Shown piece by piece: positions 6,885 to 7,890 of a stretch of 7,890 nt of DNA (positions are counted from its first letter, which is position 1; every line of letters begins with the position of its first letter). Origin of the DNA: a bacterium (GTDB taxonomy: Bacteria > Verrucomicrobiota > Verrucomicrobiae > Opitutales > Opitutaceae). The notes beneath the pieces are model-generated. The model ran no database searches. It saw nothing but the letters and a program-made list of their open reading frames with translations, and was not told where the DNA came from. The stretch covers positions 1 to 7,890 of the forward strand of contig JAJXYI010000238.1 of NCBI GenBank assembly GCA_021780625.1. The letters run 5' to 3'. Position numbers and translations under genes: made by a program.

Positions 6885-7890
6885 ATGAGCTCCGTTCCCT
6901 CCACCTCCGACTCCTCCCTCCCCTCCGCCGAGGAAATCGCCGCCCGGGCCGCCGAGGAAGTCGAAACCATCTCCCGTCAGCAATGGAAGTGGTCCGCACT
7001 CGCGGGCATGGCCTCCTACCTCGACGCCGGTTCGATCGTCGCGCTGGGCGCGGGGCTCGCGGTGTTCCAGTCCTATCTCCACCTGACCGCAGGCGCCATC
7101 GGTGCGCTCGCCGCGATCGGACCCAACGCCATCGGCTGCGCCATCGGCGCCATCGGCGGAGGCTGGCTCGGCGACAAGCTCGGTCGGAAGCGGATTTACC
7201 AATACGATCTGCTCGCCTACGCAGCGGGCATCCTGCTGATCGCGCTCGCGGTCAACAGCACGATGCTGTTCGTCGGCACCTTCATCGTGGGCCTCGCGGT
7301 CGGCGCCGACGTGCCCACCTCGCTCGCCCTCGTGGGCGAATTCGCCCCCGCCAAGGCCCGCGGCAAACTGCTCGGCTTCACCCAGGTCGCCTGGTGCCTG
7401 GGACCCGTCATCGTGCTCTGGCTCGCCGTCGCGCTCGCCGGACTCGGCATCCTCGGCATCCGGATCGTGTTCCTCCACCTCTTCGTCGTCGCCCTCGTCA
7501 CCTGGGCCATGCGCCGCGGGCTGAAGGAGTCCGTCCGCTGGTCCGAGGCCGCCAAGGTCGCCGCCTCCGCCAAAAAGCAGGTGCGCAGTCTGTTCAGCGG
7601 AGCGAACCTTCGCGCCCTCGTCTGGACCGGGACCATCTATCTGTTCTGGAACCTCGCCGCGGGCACCGCCGGCATCTTCAACCCGTACATGATCCGCACG
7701 CTCCACGCCGGCAGCCAGGCCGCCAGCGTCGCCCTGTCGAGCGCGGGCTTCCTCATCATGCTCCTGGTCACGGTCGCCGTGTTCATGCGGTTCTCCGACC
7801 GCAACCACCACTCGCGCCGCGTGCTTTGGGGCGTCGGCGCCGTGCTCCAGATTACGGCCTACGTGCTGTTCCTCGTCCTGCCCTTCACGA
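6885..7890 (+). CDS. MFS sugar permease, 3'-truncated
   Basis: An open frame of 335 codons starting MSSVPSTSD runs off the right edge. It encodes an inner-membrane Major Facilitator Superfamily carrier of the sugar-porter type, probably a proton symporter. After a polar, Ser/Glu-rich N-terminal tail of about 35 residues, nine hydrophobic segments are visible of the usual twelve, near residues 38-60, 69-94, 106-123, 126-150, 160-186, 191-209, 243-264, 278-301 and 312-333. The MFS motif A is GWLGDKLGRKR (93-103) between segments 2 and 3. The sugar-porter motif around segment 4 reads GADVPTSLALVGEF followed by KARGKLLG. The ATG at 6885 is the only start near the preceding stop and has no SD. Its place after a secreted hydrolase suggests that it imports the released monosaccharide for the isomerase, kinase and transketolase; substrate assignment is inference from context. 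Confidence 0.9.
   Translation, partial: MSSVPSTSDSSLPSAEEIAARAAEEVETISRQQWKWSALAGMASYLDAGSIVALGAGLAVFQSYLHLTAGAIGALAAIGPNAIGCAIGAIGGGWLGDKLGRKRIYQYDLLAYAAGILLIALAVNSTMLFVGTFIVGLAVGADVPTSLALVGEFAPAKARGKLLGFTQVAWCLGPVIVLWLAVALAGLGILGIRIVFLHLFVVALVTWAMRRGLKESVRWSEAAKVAASAKKQVRSLFSGANLRALVWTGTIYLFWNLAAGTAGIFNPYMIRTLHAGSQAASVALSSAGFLIMLLVTVAVFMRFSDRNHHSRRVLWGVGAVLQITAYVLFLVLPFT

Noticed and set aside
4752..7811. A roughly 1,000-codon open frame on the minus strand across the hydrolase and permease genes
   Set aside because: It is the complement of two + strand genes with clear families that share a reading frame. Its translation is low-complexity, rich in Gly, Glu, Val and Ala, with no motif. Strong third-position GC bias removes stops from the antisense frame.
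1..7890. Riboswitches, CRISPR repeats, tRNAs, insertion sequences or attachment sites
   Set aside because: Gaps between genes are at most 57 bases and contain no recognisable aptamer, repeat array, tRNA arm pattern or terminal inverted repeats; nearly all sequence is explained by the six genes.

Overview
The window is 7.9 kb of very GC-rich DNA (roughly two thirds G+C by eye, strongly C-rich on the + strand). It holds six tightly packed protein genes, all on the + strand. The first is cut by the left edge and the last by the right edge. The gene content (secreted plant-polysaccharide hydrolase, FucI-type isomerase, split transketolase, sugar MFS permease) together with high GC and SD-poor leaders would fit an Opitutaceae-type verrucomicrobium. 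That placement is an impression from style and content, because no marker gene is present.

Layout: 1-1338, aldose-ketose isomerase of the L-fucose/L-arabinose isomerase superfamily (5' end missing); 1364-2200, N-terminal (ThDP-binding) half of a split transketolase; 2197-3213, its C-terminal half, overlapping by ATGA; 3268-4755, FGGY carbohydrate kinase resembling glycerol kinase but altered in its substrate and allosteric sites; 4764-6827, exported GH127 (DUF1680) glycoside hydrolase; 6885-7890, MFS sugar permease (3' end missing). Gaps are 25, -4, 54, 8 and 57 bases, with no convincing intrinsic terminator or internal promoter, so this reads as one sugar-utilisation operon entered and left mid-way. 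No tRNA, rRNA, CRISPR, IS or phage sequence was seen.

The genes form a logical pathway. A secreted hydrolase releases a pentose-like sugar, the permease imports it, the isomerase makes a ketose, the kinase phosphorylates it, and the split transketolase cleaves a two-carbon unit from it. No epimerase or aldolase is seen between kinase and transketolase. Isomerase + FGGY kinase + two-subunit transketolase is the arrangement known for the D-apiose route (apiose -> apulose -> apulose 4-phosphate -> xylulose 5-phosphate + dihydroxyacetone phosphate). That is my leading hypothesis. The GH127 gene points to pectin, including rhamnogalacturonan II, which contains both apiose and GH127-type linkages. 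The main alternative is an L-arabinose or other pentose route whose epimerase lies outside the window.

Points worth a second look are the kinase's Gln-to-Ser change and lost fructose-bisphosphate loop, an apparent Glu-to-Gln change at the GH127 acid/base position, and a ten-codon reading frame linking the first two genes by ATGA overlaps at both ends.
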